From NCBI RefSeq assembly GCF_000143415.4, contig NW_003314262.1:4487672-4551671 (forward strand): 64,000 nucleotides of DNA, given 5' to 3'. Each line of letters begins with the position of its first letter. The first letter of the stretch is position 1. The notes beneath the pieces were generated by a model. The model saw nothing but the letters and a program-made list of their open reading frames with translations, made no database searches and was not told where the DNA came from. The position numbers were made by a program, and so were the translations under genes. Positions 22,901 to 35,342 of the stretch are shown piece by piece. The DNA is from Selaginella moellendorffii. Its lineage: Eukaryota; Streptophyta; Lycopodiopsida; Selaginellales; Selaginellaceae.

Positions 22901-25018
22901 GTTGGAGGATTTATCCTGCGGGACCAAAAAATTAGATTCAAATCCAAAAGGCCAATTAACTGTACTGACATTTAAAGCTTTCTCCACTCCAGGCAGCAAC
23001 GAGGCCATGTGGTCCGATAAGCAATTGGGAAGAACGACCACAAGTTCTTTTAGCACAGAAAATGCCCCCACCTTCGTAAAGCTAATTTAGAACCACGAAT
23101 CGATCTAGTAATCATCCATACCCTTGTTTTCACCGATTTTTCACGAAGTTGACGATTTAAAGTTCTGACAACCTTTGGAACTTCTTGTTGAAGCATATAT
23201 AAAGGACTGCATACTGAAGTTATTTAAACAACTCAAAATCATATTGAACAAACCTTGATGGATTAATCTCAGACGACGCTTTTGTCACGTTGCCAGTTTG
23301 ACGCAAGAGATCAATGAATGCATTGAACACGTCAATCTGTTATTCAGAGTGAGATCTTCAACAAGAACAAATGTGACGTTGCTACCTTCACATTTTCTTC
23401 TCTTTCGCGAAATCTATCAATAAGCCTTGGGCATGCCTGAAAAAAATCGATGAGTATGAAACATTTGAGAGCAGACTTACGGACCTTGCTGTAAAGTGTC
23501 GAAAGCATCTCCGGTCTCGATGAGATAACTGCAGAAAGGCATTTTGCTGCAGCTCTCCGCACCTTCCAGCTTACATCTTCATCGTCACTGTACTCGTCAG
23601 CGCTCTCCCTGAGACATAGCTCTTAATACTTTAGCAGGATGGGGAAACGTAATAAAAACCTACTCATCGTCCTCTTCTTCGCCATCCATGTCTTCATCCT
23701 GATCTTCCTCCATATCATCGGTGAAATTGGGATCATAACTCAGGTACTCCAGAGCGAGATCAAGAATGGTGCCACAATGTTCTGCCACATCTCGTGGACA
23801 GCGCAACACGAAACTTTCCAGCGCCTGTGCAAACAGATAATCCTTGCAAGACTAATTTAAAAACTTCACAAACCTGCAGACTGTTTTCTCGAAGCTCATC
23901 GTCATTTTCTGAGGCGTTCTGACAGTAACTTATTAGAAGTGGAACTACTTCATTTAAATGTGGCCCAAAACGATAACCCACGGCACGGCTACAAACAAAA
24001 GTACAGTAAAGGAAAATAAAGTATACTTGAAACATTTTCTCAGTCATACCAGAAGGCGCAGATCATTTGGATGTTCGTCCTAGTCATGTCGGGCTTCACA
24101 TCCTTATTCTTCAACAAGTCAACCACGCTGACGGTTGCCCTTCCCAACAGATCATCGGACATACAAGCAGCCAAAGTCGCTACGCGAGGAAAGATAAGTT
24201 GCTGTACAATTGTGGAAAAACAGCTTCGTACCTAAACACTGAATTGCACGTTTTCTCAGACCAGCTCGTTGCAAATTAAGTTGCACAAGTAAGGCGTTGA
24301 GTAACTTTTCGTGTTCTGGGACTAGAAGTGCCCCAAACCGGTGAAGAACATCACAAAGAATGTCCAAGCATTCACTCTTCACCTCTGTACTCGTGTCCTG
24401 AAAAAATAAAAAATTAGAAATAAAAAACTCAGGCGAACCATCTTCTGATCTACATTGCGTAAGCTCACCGTTGCAGTGATGCCTTTGATCAGCTTCGGTG
24501 TCAACGCAGCCACGACACACTGCGCAACAGTTCCACTGGCGATCTCAGACACCACAGTCTTGAGAGCAATGCTGGCAATGTCGCGCTGATGGTCTTTTCC
24601 TGTGAGTAGCCTCGTGCAAAGCGACTCTACAATCTCCACAATTTTGTTCTCATTCACCTTCTTCACTAGAGGACCCAAGCTGAAGAAAAAAGAAGAAGAA
24701 GAAAAAAAAAACCATCAAACTAAAACTTAGAAACGAAACGAAGCGCAAGAAATATACGCACCACTTCACAGCGATTCCAGAAATGTCCCCGGAGGCATCA
24801 TCCAGCTGCTGGAGGACAATCTGCGACACCTTCCTCTCGGTCTCGGAGTCGGCCTTAAAAGACTCCTTCTGGAGCTCATTGAGAAGATCGGAGGTGGCCA
24901 TATACCGATAATCCTTGTCCTTGGACGCAATCTACACGAGAAATTCGTGAGAAATCCAGCCCCGACAAACCACACAGCTCACCTTCTCAAGAATCAAGCC
25001 GACGGTGAGATTCGCCAT
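19934..25018 (-). CDS. CAND1: Cullin-associated NEDD8-dissociated protein 1
   Basis: A many-exon gene (more than twenty short exons, introns mostly 45-70 nt) with its ATG at 25016-25018 and its TAA at 19934-19936. The conceptual exons line up with plant CAND1 from end to end. They start with [12 protein letters not shown] and [17 protein letters not shown]. The acidic loop lies near 23580-23760, followed by [79 protein letters not shown] and [27 protein letters not shown]1 is an all-HEAT-repeat protein that wraps around un-neddylated cullin-RBX1 and exchanges substrate receptors, so it acts in SCF and auxin signalling. No break was seen in the exons checked. The C-terminal tail ends in VMDMS, which is less conserved. 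Confidence 0.95.
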
Positions 25019-25206
25019 GGCTGCGTCAAGAACCCTAGACTACTCTGGCGCTGTAGAATAGGCCCTACGCGAGCATCACGGCTACCTTGATCATTGGAGA
25101 CGCTGCCACAAAGATCGCAAAAACCCTAGCCTCAACAAAATAAAACAAAGCGTAACTCTAAAATCTTTGTGATGCCTGCCCCAGGATTCGAACGCCCGAC
25201 CTCCTG

Positions 25207-27235
25207 TCAGAGTAGCATGTGGAGGATCCTTGCATCGTCTCGCCTTGGCAGACCGGCACGAGCTCCAACAGCCTGGCAATTCGCAGCGGCCTAAAATGAA
25301 TCACACGAAATCCAAACTTTAGCTCGAGAATTTGAGAAGATAACAGTCTGTGCGAACTTGAAAAGACATGAACTTTACGGAAGAACATAAGAACGAAGAA
25401 CAAGAGCTTTAGAAATGCAAGATCACTGAGAGAAAAGAGGCTTCATGACGAATTTATATGCAAGAAGAAGATCGAAGTATAACATATAATTCACGACCAA
25501 GAGCTTGAGAGCAATTACCACTGTCGCTGCAAAAGGAAGCATCCGTTCCGCAGTGAATCCCGCGCATAGAGCTGCAAGCAAGCCTTGCCGCGTCTTATAA
25601 TGACACAAAACAAGGAGAGCAAAACGTACTTACAGTACATGACAGCTCCAACAAATGCATCGCCAGCTCCAGTTGTGTCCGCCAGTTGAGCCGCGGGTAC
25701 CTCCTGAGCTGTTCCAACAATCAGTCTTCCAAAAATCGCAATTCTTGAGCCAGTTGAAGGTACAAGCCGTCCCATCTGTATAAATCAAGTATACACGAAC
25801 TATTAGATATAGTAAAACCACACGAAGTTCTTCCAGACCTTGGACGATACGACGCGAGGTTGAGGACTCTTGACTGCGGATACTTGTTGCCGTAAGGAGT
25901 CGAGAGTCTGATTGACATCCATGGTCTCTCCATGGTCAGCTGAAAATAAAGAACGAAACGGTAACTATGGAAAACAGTAGCCAGAACTTACTAGTTGTAC
26001 TTCTTTCAAGCATAACGCAACCCTCTGCCCCGAGTGTGACAATTATAAACTTCAACTTTGGCAGTTTTGAGGCTACACAAAGTAGTGCTTCAGCAAGGTT
26101 TTTCGAGTTCGTCCATGCCTGACCAACGACGTGAGTGCACCAGTTTAGAGGATAGCGAGAATTCAAGACGAACCTCCGGAAACCGTGATGAAGCAACCAT
26201 GTAGTCGCAGTAGACAAGTAGCTCATCCAAAAATTCTCTCTTCTTTTCAGCGTCCACGAGAATGGGAAGTTTTAGCTCCGCAGCCTGCAAAAGGGGTCCC
26301 ATTAGCTTGACGCATGACATCTTCTTTTCAAAGCGCGTACCATCTTCGCAATTTTAACGGCTGTGTCGGTGAGTCGACAGTCAAAAAACACAAGATCTGT
26401 TCCCTGCAAGACGCTGGAAAGTGTGGCCGTGTCTATCTCTGTCGGCAACATAGGAGGATGTCCAGGAGTATGGATGCACGTCCTTGTTAACCTGCCATGT
26501 ATCTTTAAAGTCAATCAAACTGAAACAAAAGGTGCTGAAAGTGTTACCTCTCTTTGTCGATGATGATGTAAGTGAATGGTGAGACACCCCCCTTAGCCAC
26601 CTGCACTGACCGAAAATTGAACATAGTGTATGCAACGCAGCATACAGACCACAACATGAGAAGTATCAACTCCGTCTTTCTTCAGCTCTTCTAAAATTCT
26701 GAGGCCCAATGCATCATCTGCAACCTGGCAAAACCACCGCTTCACTTAAGAAAATAGGATTGTAAAAGGACAGTGAGAGTACTTTAGAGATGAGCACTGG
26801 TTTCAATCCTAGCCTTGCGGCACCAGTCAAGGAGTTCCCTACGTTTCCACCGCCTTGAAACTGCAAATGGAAAGCTTAGAAGATGAAAAAAAAGAACTAA
26901 AATGCAGCACCTGGAAATCGATAGATCGTATCTTGTCATCGGGTTGAGGGAAAGCGGACACGCTAGCTAGATAGTCGATCACCACCGTTCCACATCCCAG
27001 CTAGAAAAGCAAAAATTCATCCAATTGGATAAAACCCACGAGGAAGGAGCTTACCACAACTTTCTTGGATGGAATTTGTAGAGGTGCCGATTTCATGGAA
27101 GTCGCCATAATTCTATCACAGAAGAGTCCACAATCAAAACGAGAGAAAAGATGCTCTTCCTCACCTGAAGACCGGCTGTTCTCGAACAAAGAAAGAGCTG
27201 CCTCCAAATGCGATGCCAAGCCCAGCTCCAGCCAT
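25207..27235 (-). CDS. pfkB-family (ribokinase-like) carbohydrate kinase
   Basis: About ten exons between the ATG at 27235 and a TGA at 25207-25209. A second in-frame ATG at 27108 in exon 2 would give a shorter cytosolic form. The exons read in family order: LGCGTVVIDYLASVSAFPQPDDKIRS, FQGGGNVGNS (the sugar-binding glycine motif), ISKVADDALG, TRTCIHTPG, LVFFDCRLTDTA, ILVDAEKKRE, FIIVTLGAEGC, then DTTGAGDAF near 25640-25665. The last motif is the PfkB anion-hole/catalytic-base signature. The closest plant relatives I recall are Arabidopsis At5g43910-type kinases, whose substrate is not settled. The final exon (25207-25290) encodes the ...AVGARAGLPRRDD tail. The gene lies only about 190 nt downstream of the CAND1 start on the same strand. 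Confidence 0.88.
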
Positions 27236-27509
27236 ACCTAGTCACAGTTCGAAGCTGCAATGACGTGGCGAAGATGCTCGACACATAAGCTCCACGTCAT
27301 GTAAATTCGGCTGAAACTTCAGTTGGTTTGAATCAGTCCTGGACCAACTCCAGCGAGAGTTCTAAAAGTCGACGACGGGAGATTTGGTTCTCATTCGCTA
27401 GTCGAACTTGGTAAAATTGAAATGCTGAAAAGGCAAAGAATAGAAAAAGTAAGAAAAATAAAACGGTTGTACAGAACGAACCTGAAGAACTTGTCCGTGT
27501 TGTGGAAAA

Positions 27510-29289
27510 CTAGTAGTATTGGCCCTTGAGAATAGCCTCGACAGGATTTCCAGGTTCCCTGGAAGCAGCAGCCTTTATGAAAAATTCCCTGCAAAAACAC
27601 AAGAGCGAATTTACAAAGTGTTAACTTCTAAAAACTCGATGGAGAATGATCTTACCTCCTCGCCTCGTCCGTGACACCGATCAACCCGTGTTGTTCTAGT
27701 ATCGGGCCCTCCCCTTGCCACCGTCCTTTGTACACCATATCCATAAAAATCCTCTCAAACTTGTCCGTTTTCCCGCAGTGAATCATTCCCATGGTCATGA
27801 CTTTGAAAGTCATCCGGTTCGGGCTGCATTTCACTTTGAACATCTCCTGGAAAATCTGGTAAGCCTCGTCGAATCGACCAGTCTTGCAAAGGCCTCGCAG
27901 CACGATGTTGTACGTGATCACGTTTGGCCACACCCTCCTGTCCTTCATGTTTTGAAAGAGAAGCAAAGCCTCGTCAACCCTCGGCTTTCGAGCTCGGCAG
28001 TAGCCGCTGATGAGCGTCGTGTACATGTAGACGTCCGGACCAACATGGTTTCTCGCGGCGTCCTGTAAGATCGACTTTGCCTCGTCGAGCTTGCGTACCT
28101 TGACAAACGCGTAGATAAGTGAGTGATAGGCGTAGCCGTCGGGACTCAAGCCAGCCTTGCTCATACCTTTGAAAAGCTCCAAGCAGCGCTGGACCTCGTA
28201 AATCTTGCTGAGCCCGAGAATCATAGTGCCGTAAGTGACCGCATTCGGAGGACAATCACTTCCAACCATCTGCTGAAACAGTCGATAAGCTTCCTCGATC
28301 CTGTTCTTGTACTGGCACACACCATTGATGATGCAGTTGTATGTCACCACGCTCGGCTTGCAGCCTCTCTGGATCATCGTCTTCAAAACCTCTAAAGCTT
28401 CGTCCACCCTCCTTTCCTTGCAAAACCCATCGGCCATGGCGTTGTAAGCACCAGCATCGCCATCGTAGTTGGCTTCCAGCATCATGTCGTAAACTTTGAT
28501 CGCGGCCTCCAGTCTCTCGGCCTGGCATAGCCCGTGTACCAAAGTGCTGTAAGTGAAGCCATCCGGATCGACCAAGTCGTGAGGAAGCCTGGTGAAGAGA
28601 TGCCTGTATTTCATGATCGTCTTGTCACCTTCGTAGGAGTAACTCAATCCTTCCACTCCGGTCATCCTCTCGAACAAGAACACGGCCCAGTCGATCTTCC
28701 CAAACTTGCAAAGGCCATTGATCACGGTGTTGTAAGTCGCGACGTTGGGCTTGCAGGTCTTGCCCATCTTTCCAAACTTGATCAGCGCTCTCCCGACTCT
28801 ACCGAGATCACAGTAGCCTTTGAGAACAACGTTGTAAGCAGTGACATCCGGTGGAATTCCCAGCGATCTCATGTAGCCGAGGTATCTCCAAGCTCTCCCC
28901 GGATTCCTGACGTTGCAAAAGCACTGGATGATGATCGTGAAGCTGTAGAGGCTTGGGCGGCAGTGAGCACACAGCTCGCGCTTGAAGAATCTCACCGCTT
29001 CTCTCGTCCGGCGAGCTCGAACGAGGTGATGGAGCAGTCTCGTGTAGCAGTAGACGTCGTGCCTGTATCCCTCTTGCTTGCTAGACCAATCGAAGAACTT
29101 CCTCGCTAGTGCTAAGCTGGGGACTCGCCGGATCACACTACCTACAAGGCGCGGCTCCAAGAATGCGGCGTTAAAGCTCGCCATTGCCTCGTCGATCGAT
29201 GCTCCTCGCTTGGTGCCCTCATCCAGCGCCGCCATCACGGCCTGGAGATCCAGGCGTTTCTTGCTCCAGCGCACCGCGCCCGTTAGCAT
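27510..29289 (-). CDS. P-class pentatricopeptide-repeat protein
   Basis: Two exons, 27656-29289 and 27510-27588, joined by a 67-nt GT-AG intron, give 570 residues. The first exon alone would read a few codons into the intron. The protein has about 12 canonical 35-residue P-type repeats (VTYNCIINGVCQYK, VTYGTMILGLSK, VYMYTTLISGYCRA and VITYNIVLRGLCKTG are typical cores) from about residue 75 to 520. It has no E, DYW or SMR domain. The C-terminal exon adds FFIKAAASREPGN and ends ILKGQYY. Such proteins bind organellar RNA sequence-specifically to stabilise, splice or translate it. Targeting is likely organellar but the N-terminus is not decisive. The start is 83 nt from the divergent TFIIF-alpha start. 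Confidence 0.9.
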
Positions 29290-29372
29290 TTCGCCTATTT
29301 CCTAGAACCCTAAACCCCCCACGAAGAACCCTAATTTAAAGTAGCTAGGGCATTTTGATTTTCCTCGCGACG
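29290..29372. promoter_or_regulatory. 83-bp divergent promoter between the PPR gene and TFIIF-alpha, with telo-boxes
   Basis: Only 83 nt separate two divergent ATGs. The stretch contains AACCCTAAACCC (about 29306-29317) and AACCCTAA (about 29327-29334), which match the plant telo-box common in promoters of housekeeping and translation-related genes. No TATA box is evident. It is a sequence-based call; transcription starts were not seen. Confidence 0.65.
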
Positions 29373-31340
29373 ATGATGCACGCTGTCCCTGGCGCTGCCG
29401 CCTCGAGTGGCGATCTCGTCCTGCGATCGAACTGTGAGAGATGTGGAGCTCCCGGCGCTTCCAATGAGCTCTTCGCGGCGTCGTGCCGGCATATGACCCT
29501 ATGTATGGCTTGCGGGAAATCCATGGCCGAGGCGAAAGCGTCGTGCGGCCTGTGCGGTGCTACCGTCATTACACTGATCAAGGTAGCCATTGCCTCTAGA
29601 TTTCTAGAATAGCAATCGATCGGGGTCTGTAGGAGTACAAGGTGAAGCGAGCGCCCAACCCAAAGCAGTGCTTTCTAGGGCGATTTTCCCAGGGCTTGCC
29701 ACTCTTCTCGACGAAGAATAACCTCCACTGGACCATGAGGAAGGATATTCCCAGGCCGACTGACCCAGCCAGAGTATGTGAAATCCTCCACTTTCATACG
29801 TATAGCTTCTTAGCTTCATCTTTCCAGGAGAAGTTTAAGATCACTGCTGAGAAGCTCAAGTCCAAGCCATGGATTTTGGAGGACGACACTGGTGCGTACC
29901 AATTCCAGGGCCAGCTTGAAGGCGGCCAACAAGCGACCTACTACATTCTCATGAAGAGTGGGAGGGACTTTCATGCGTTCCCAGCGGGTTCATGGTAAGC
30001 TCTGAGAGATTTAGTTCCTTTGCTCACAGGCTCGGCCAGGTTTAATTTTCACAAACTCGTCCAGTACAAACAACTTACGCTCGAGGAAGCCGAGGAGCAG
30101 ATGAAGAACCGTCGCAAGACCGCGGACGGATATCAGAGGTGGATCATGAAGGCGGCAAATGGCGCGGCGGCGTTTGGCGAAGTTGAAAAGACTGGAAGGC
30201 AGCGGAAGGAAGATGATGACGATAAGAAGAAAGGAGCTAAAGTTGCCGAGGACGATGATCTCGCCAAGCCCGAAGATTTTGATCCGGAAGACGAAGTTGA
30301 CAGAGGTATGGCATTTGAGTTTTCCAGGCTCTCGGTTTTTATAGAAGTATCTCAGGTGACGACTGGGAGCACGAAGAAACTTTCACGGATGATGACGAAG
30401 CCGTTGGTAATGACCCCGAGGAGAGAGATGAGCAACCAGATGTTCCTGCTCCACCGGAAATCAAACAGGCAAGAACGGTCTCCTGCTTTCTTGTGGTGGT
30501 TTGATATCTGTCTCGATTTTACCAGGAAGAGGATGAGATAGAAGCTGAGGAAGGAGGACAGCCTCAACAGGGTGAAAACGCCCTGAGTCAGTCTGGACGT
30601 GACATGAAGAAGCTGCTTGGGAAGTCGGGGGGCCTTGAAGAATCGGAGGACGACGACGATGAGGAGGACGAGGATGTAAGCTCTCGCGAACGTTTTCAGC
30701 GCTTCTTTGACAGTTCTTTCTTTGCAGATGGATCTGGACAACGAGAACATCAGCTCTCCAGTCCTGGCTCCGAAGCACAAGGACGAAGCGGGCGACGCTA
30801 CTCCAACGAAGTCTGCTAACGCGCGTCCTCCTGGAGGCCCTTCTGCTGCTTCAAAGAACAAGCGAAAGGTGGATGAAGGAAAGACTGCCGCAGCATCCAA
30901 AAAGTCCAAGACAGAGGTACCGGATCTCATCGCCAGACTCATGAGCTCGTTACCTCGTTTTCTCTTTTGTAGCCGAAGAAGGAGGTGCCAGCAGTAAAGA
31001 AGGAAAGCCCCTCTACAGTAAAGAAAGACGCTCCCAAGAAGGAAGCAGCAAAACCAGCCGCGGGAGCTTCTACTTCGTCCGCTAGCTCAGCTCTCGAGGA
31101 AGAAGTGAAAGCAGTGCTCAAGGACTCGGGTCCGATGAAGAGCCAGGATCTCGTGGCCAGGTTCCGGAGTAGGCTAAAGAACAAAGAGGTAACATCCTGT
31201 TCTTCATCTTTGCTCCCGGGAGTTCGATGATTTTGCCTGTTTTTCTTGTTCTCCAGGAGAAGAACGCCTTCGCCATGGTGCTCAAAAAGATATCTCGCAT
31301 CCAGAAAAGAGATGGAGCAAGCTATATCGTGCTCAAGTGA
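29373..31340 (+). CDS. TFIIF-alpha: Transcription initiation factor IIF subunit alpha (RAP74)
   Basis: Nine exons with matching phases: 29373-29582, 29633-29773, 29828-29994, 30040-30305, 30356-30468, 30526-30675, 30728-30916, 30973-31188 and 31257-31340. They give 511 residues. The plant form begins with a Cys-rich segment (CERCGAP, CRHMTLCMACG, CGLCG) absent from animal RAP74. Next comes the dimerisation region (KPWILEDDTGAYQFQGQLEG, TYYILM) and LTLEEAEEQMKNRRKTADGY. A long acidic and Lys-rich middle follows, with GDDWEHEE and FTDDDEAVGNDPEE. The C-terminal winged helix (about residues 440-511) that contacts FCP1 and TFIIB ends IQKRDGASYIVLK. RAP74 pairs with TFIIF-beta to recruit Pol II. 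Intron 5 has a GC donor (CAG|GCAAGA). A second ATG directly follows the first. Confidence 0.95.
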
Positions 31341-31581
31341 TGCTCTTTCTCAGTTTTTGATTTTAACGCCTTCTCTGGCCGGTTTGTTTGTGTGTTTGCA
31401 TTTTTTACAGCAAGGAGGAGCGCTAAAAGTTTTGGCTTGCTCGCTCGCTCACTCACTCGCGGAGTAAAACTCTGTCCGTAACCGCCATTGACAATGTACG
31501 GCAGAGCTATTGTAAAGTTCCGTTTGTAACTATTTTAACAAGATAAAAGATAATTTACCTTGCCGGGAGAGAGGGAAGGGC
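31341..31581. other. Short intergenic spacer, TFIIF-alpha 3' end and fibrillin promoter
   Basis: 241 nt between co-directional genes. It includes a (CTCG)/(CTCA)-like run at about 31439-31458. No gene is seen. Confidence 0.5.
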
Positions 31582-32550
31582 ATGGCATTGGGACGATCGA
31601 TCGAGCTTTCGCTCCAGAGATTTCACCATCGACCGCATTCTTGCTCCTCCATGGCGCCCAGCACTGCTGCATTGTCCCATGGTCTGGTGGCATTCAGGAG
31701 GCCTCGGCTAAGTTCCAGCAGCACTAGTTCGTCCAGGAGCACGAATTTGAGGAGCAGTGGCTTCCAATGTCAAGAAATCTTGCAAAGTACCCGGCGTGTC
31801 GGAGCGATTGCCGACGGGGGTGTCGCGATAGGGGCGGAGGAGGCGAATGGATTGGTAGAGCAGCTCCTCTCCATGGTCTGTGAGTTTTTCTTTCTTATAA
31901 TCTCTTCTCTTCTCTTGCTTAGAGTTTTCTTAGGTGCAAAGCTCGGATCGAGGAGCAGCATTGCGTAGTGAGCATCACCAGAGCGTTGCGGAGATTGTCC
32001 GCAAGCTCGAAGGATTAAACATTCCTCCAGAGCCTTTACAAAGTCCCTTGATCTTGGGAGGTACCAATTCATATCTCTTGAAAGAACCAAGAACAAATGC
32101 TCTATGTTCTTCGATTTTGCAGACTGGGATGTGGAGTACTGCTCCAATCCAACAGCCCCTGGAGGCTACTACCGCAGCGCGCTGGGAAGATTTTTCCTCG
32201 CAACCGAAGCAATGATCCAGACTGTGAAAGCTCCCGACTTTGTGGGCAATTCAGTCTCGTTCTCTCTGCTTGGAATCCTCAAAGGCCAAGTCTCTCTCAA
32301 AGGTACTGCTTCCTATTGCATGCCATAGAACAAAGCTAGATCTTTCCACTCGTTCTTTTCAGGCAAGCTGCTAGCTCTGGACGAGAAATGGATCGAGATA
32401 ACGTTTGATCCTCCATTTCTAAAGCTTGGTCCGATCGAAGCGCAGTATGGCAAGAGCAGCAAAGTTAAGATCGCTGTTCTTTACGTGGACGAGAAAATCA
32501 GGCTGGGAAGAGGCTCCAGAGGGGCAGTCTTCGTGTTTAAACGAAGATAG
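31582..32550 (+). CDS. Plastid lipid-associated protein (fibrillin/PAP family)
   Basis: Four exons: 31582-31875, 31934-32060, 32123-32302 and 32363-32550, giving 262 residues. The first about 60 residues are Ser/Arg-rich without acids, as in a plastid transit peptide. The PAP_fibrillin domain follows. It has a helical start (VAEIVRKLEG), the conserved WDVEYC and GGYYRSALGRFF stretch, a beta-barrel core (FSLLGILKGQVSLKGKLLALDEKWIEI) and the C-terminal motif VLYVDEKIRLGRGSRG. Fibrillins sit on plastoglobules and thylakoids and bind lipophilic molecules. The short form with this C-terminus resembles the FBN6/8-type clade, but I am not certain which. The next gene starts 132 nt downstream. Confidence 0.9.
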
Positions 32551-32682
32551 TAAAATCAAATCTCCACCGCACGATCTTGCGAAGCGAATGGACGGCGGAG
32601 GAATCGCCTAGCTTGCTAAAACCCTAGCCCAGAAGGTTCTAGATAGGCATTCTTCTTTCGTTCGTCCGCGAGAGAGCGAGCA
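32551..32682 (+). promoter_or_regulatory. Compact promoter/leader of the chaperonin gene
   Basis: Only 132 nt lie between the fibrillin stop and the chaperonin ATG. They include CTAAAACCCTAG at about 32616-32627, a telo-box-like element, and an AGAGAGCGAG leader just before the ATG. Confidence 0.45.
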
Positions 32683-35235
32683 ATGGCGGCATCTCATGCG
32701 GCTGCTGCTTCGCTGAATTCGCCGTCGACGGCGCTCTTCTCGTCCTCGTTTGCGCAATCCACAGCTTTTGGACGGGTTTCGTTCCAGGATTTTCGGCAGC
32801 GCAGCAAGAGCGGCGGACTTCGCTGCCGGGCGCCGGTCGTGAGGACGCGAGCGGCGAAGCAGCTGTTCTTCAACAAGGATGGATCGGCCATGAAGAAGCT
32901 CCAGGTGAGATTATGGATTGCTGGATGGATTTAAGTCTCCTTATAATAGGCTGGTGCGAACAAAGTGGCCGATTTAGTGGGAGTTACTTTGGGTCCCAAG
33001 GGAAGAAACGTGGTGCTCGAGAGCAAGTATGGATCTCCAAAGATTGTCAACGATGGAGTCACTGTTGCCAAAGAGGTAGGAAGGAAAAGATAAAATGCGG
33101 CTACAAAGTCTTTTGTGTTTTTGCTCTTTGTTTGCAGGTGGAGCTGGAAGATGCAGTCGAGAACATTGGTGCGCGGCTTGTAAGACAAGCTGCGTCAAAA
33201 ACAAATGACTTGGCTGGTGATGGAACCACCACGTCCGTGGTTTTGGCACAAGGACTTATAAACGAGGGTGTCAAGGTTTGTTTTTTCTCAAGTTCATGGA
33301 AGTTTCATGAGGCAATCTGGAGGGTAATTTGCAGCTAGTCGCAGCGGGAGCTAATCCTATACAAATTGCTCGAGGTATTGACAAGGTCATCGCAGGCCTT
33401 GTCAAGGAACTCAAGACTTTGTCGAAAGAGGTGGGTTTGTTCTCGTGGCTTCGGTTGTATATTTTTCTTAAGCGTTTTGCGTGTAGGTCGAGGACAGCGA
33501 ACTTGCAGATGTAGCAGCTGTGAGCGCGGGAAACAACTACGAGATCGGGGACATGATTGCTGAAGCTATGAAAAGAGTTGGGAGGAAAGGCGTGGTCACA
33601 CTTGAGGAGGGAAGAAGTGCTGAGAGTACACTACAATTCGTTGAAGGAATGCAGTTCGATCGGGGATACATATCACCTTACTTTGTGACAGACACGGAGA
33701 AAATGGCCGTGGAATATCAGAATTGCAAGGTAAACGGAATCTGTTCTTTTTGTTTCTTCCTTATTAATGTTCGTTACAGTTACTGCTAGTTGACAAGAAG
33801 ATCACAAATGCTCGAGATATAGTATCCATCCTTGAAGACGCCATTCGTGCTGGAAGTCCTCTTCTTATTATCGCGGAGGATATTGAACAAGAGGCACTTG
33901 CTACTTTGGTTGTGAACCGAATTCGTGGAAATCTTAAAGTTGCTGCTATCAAAGCTCCAGGATTCGGCGAGAGGAAGAGCCAGTATTTGGAGGATATCGC
34001 TACTCTTACTGGAGGTAAATCGACCATTTTTATTTTTTATTTGTCGTACTTAGTTCTTTGTTCTGAGCAGGCACTGTTGTGAAGGATGAAGTTGGTCTGC
34101 AACTGGACAAAGTGGGATCCGAAGTTCTTGGTACTGCTTCAAAAGTGGTAATCACAAAGGACTACTCAACAATTGTTGGAGATGGAAGCACACAGGAAGC
34201 CGTCAGCAAGCGTGTCAACCAAATAAAAAATCAGCTCGAGGTACATAATACGTTATGATACTTTTTTTGAAGTTTTAAGGCCTTTGCTTGTAGGCCACCG
34301 AGCAAGACTACGAAAGAGAAAAATTGAACGAAAGAATAGCTAAATTGTCTGGAGGAGTTGCTGTAATCCAGGTAAGTTTATTTTGCAGTATTTTTAGCAG
34401 CACATCGTTAACTTTTCTGTAAATTGAAGGTTGGTGCACAAACTGAGACAGAACTAAAAGAAAAGAAGTTAAGAGTGGAAGATGCTTTGAATGCAACGAA
34501 GGTAAATAGATCGGATTCTGGAATATTGTGGTGTAAGTGTTTAAATTGCAGGCTGCTGTTGAAGAAGGCATCGTTGTCGGTGGGGGAATTGCTCTTCTAA
34601 GACTGTCTAGCAAGGTTGATGCCATCAAGGATACCCTTGAGAATGACGAGCAAAAGGTGAGGCCACTTCAGAAAGCTTTCCCTCTGAAAGTCAATTACCT
34701 GTTTCAGATTGGAGCCGAAATTGTGAGGAAAGCCTTGAGCTATCCCGTGAAGCTCATCGCAAAAAATGCTGGTGTTAACGGCAGCGTTATCGTTGAGAAA
34801 GTAAGACTTTCTACCTGCGGCTTGGCTTGAGTTTTGACTGCCGGTGTGTGCAGGTCCTTGCCGACGATAACTTTAACCACGGTTATAATGCTGCGACTGG
34901 TGCATTTGAGAATCTCATGGCGGCAGGAATCATTGATCCAACCAAGGTATGCTTCGTTCCCAAGGAATCCCAATGCTTAAAAAGAATTATTTCACGTTGT
35001 AATCCTCGCACAAATTTGGCACATGTAGGTAGTCAGGTGCTGTTTAGAGCACGCAGGCTCCGTAGCAAGGACCTTCCTCACATCAGACGCAGTAGTCGTA
35101 TCCATCCCGGAACCAGAGCCTGCTGTTCCGGCAGGGAACCCGATGGACAACTCAGGTACGAAGAGCCTGAGCTCGACTTAGAATACCATAGTTTACGCTC
35201 ACCAACACACTGGCTTTTCAGGTTACGGTTATTGA
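32683..35235 (+). CDS. CPN60B: Plastid chaperonin-60 beta subunit (Rubisco-binding protein beta)
   Basis: About 14 exons from the ATG at 32683 to the TGA at 35233-35235. The last two exons are 35029-35155 and 35222-35235. The transit peptide (about 55 residues, AASH..., Ser/Ala/Arg-rich) ends near [10 protein letters not shown], as in seed-plant CPN60 beta. The group I chaperonin order follows: [14 protein letters not shown], the ATPase signature [24 protein letters not shown], the apical region with LLIIAEDIE and APGFGERKS, then [16 protein letters not shown]. The C-terminal tail is GY-rich and ends SGYGY. The protein forms CPN60 alpha/beta tetradecamers in the stroma that fold Rubisco large subunits. 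No break was found. It ends about 108 nt before the assembly gap. Confidence 0.95.
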
Positions 35236-35342
35236 GAGACGATCGCGCTGTAATGTCCCCCGTTAGCAAGAGGGCAGTCAGTTGCTGCGTGCCTGCGGTG
35301 CGCCAGTTTTGTATTTTATCCGCTGGAAGTATCTCACTGCTC

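Noticed and set aside
25170..25260. tRNA-like sequence on the minus strand (GTCTGCC...GTTCGAATCC...GGCAGGC)
   Set aside because: The putative acceptor arms pair, but the T stem does not, there is no A box, and most of the stretch is the last coding exon of the pfkB kinase.
28534..29109. 191-codon plus-strand frame
   Set aside because: Antisense shadow of the P-class PPR; no domain and no start context.
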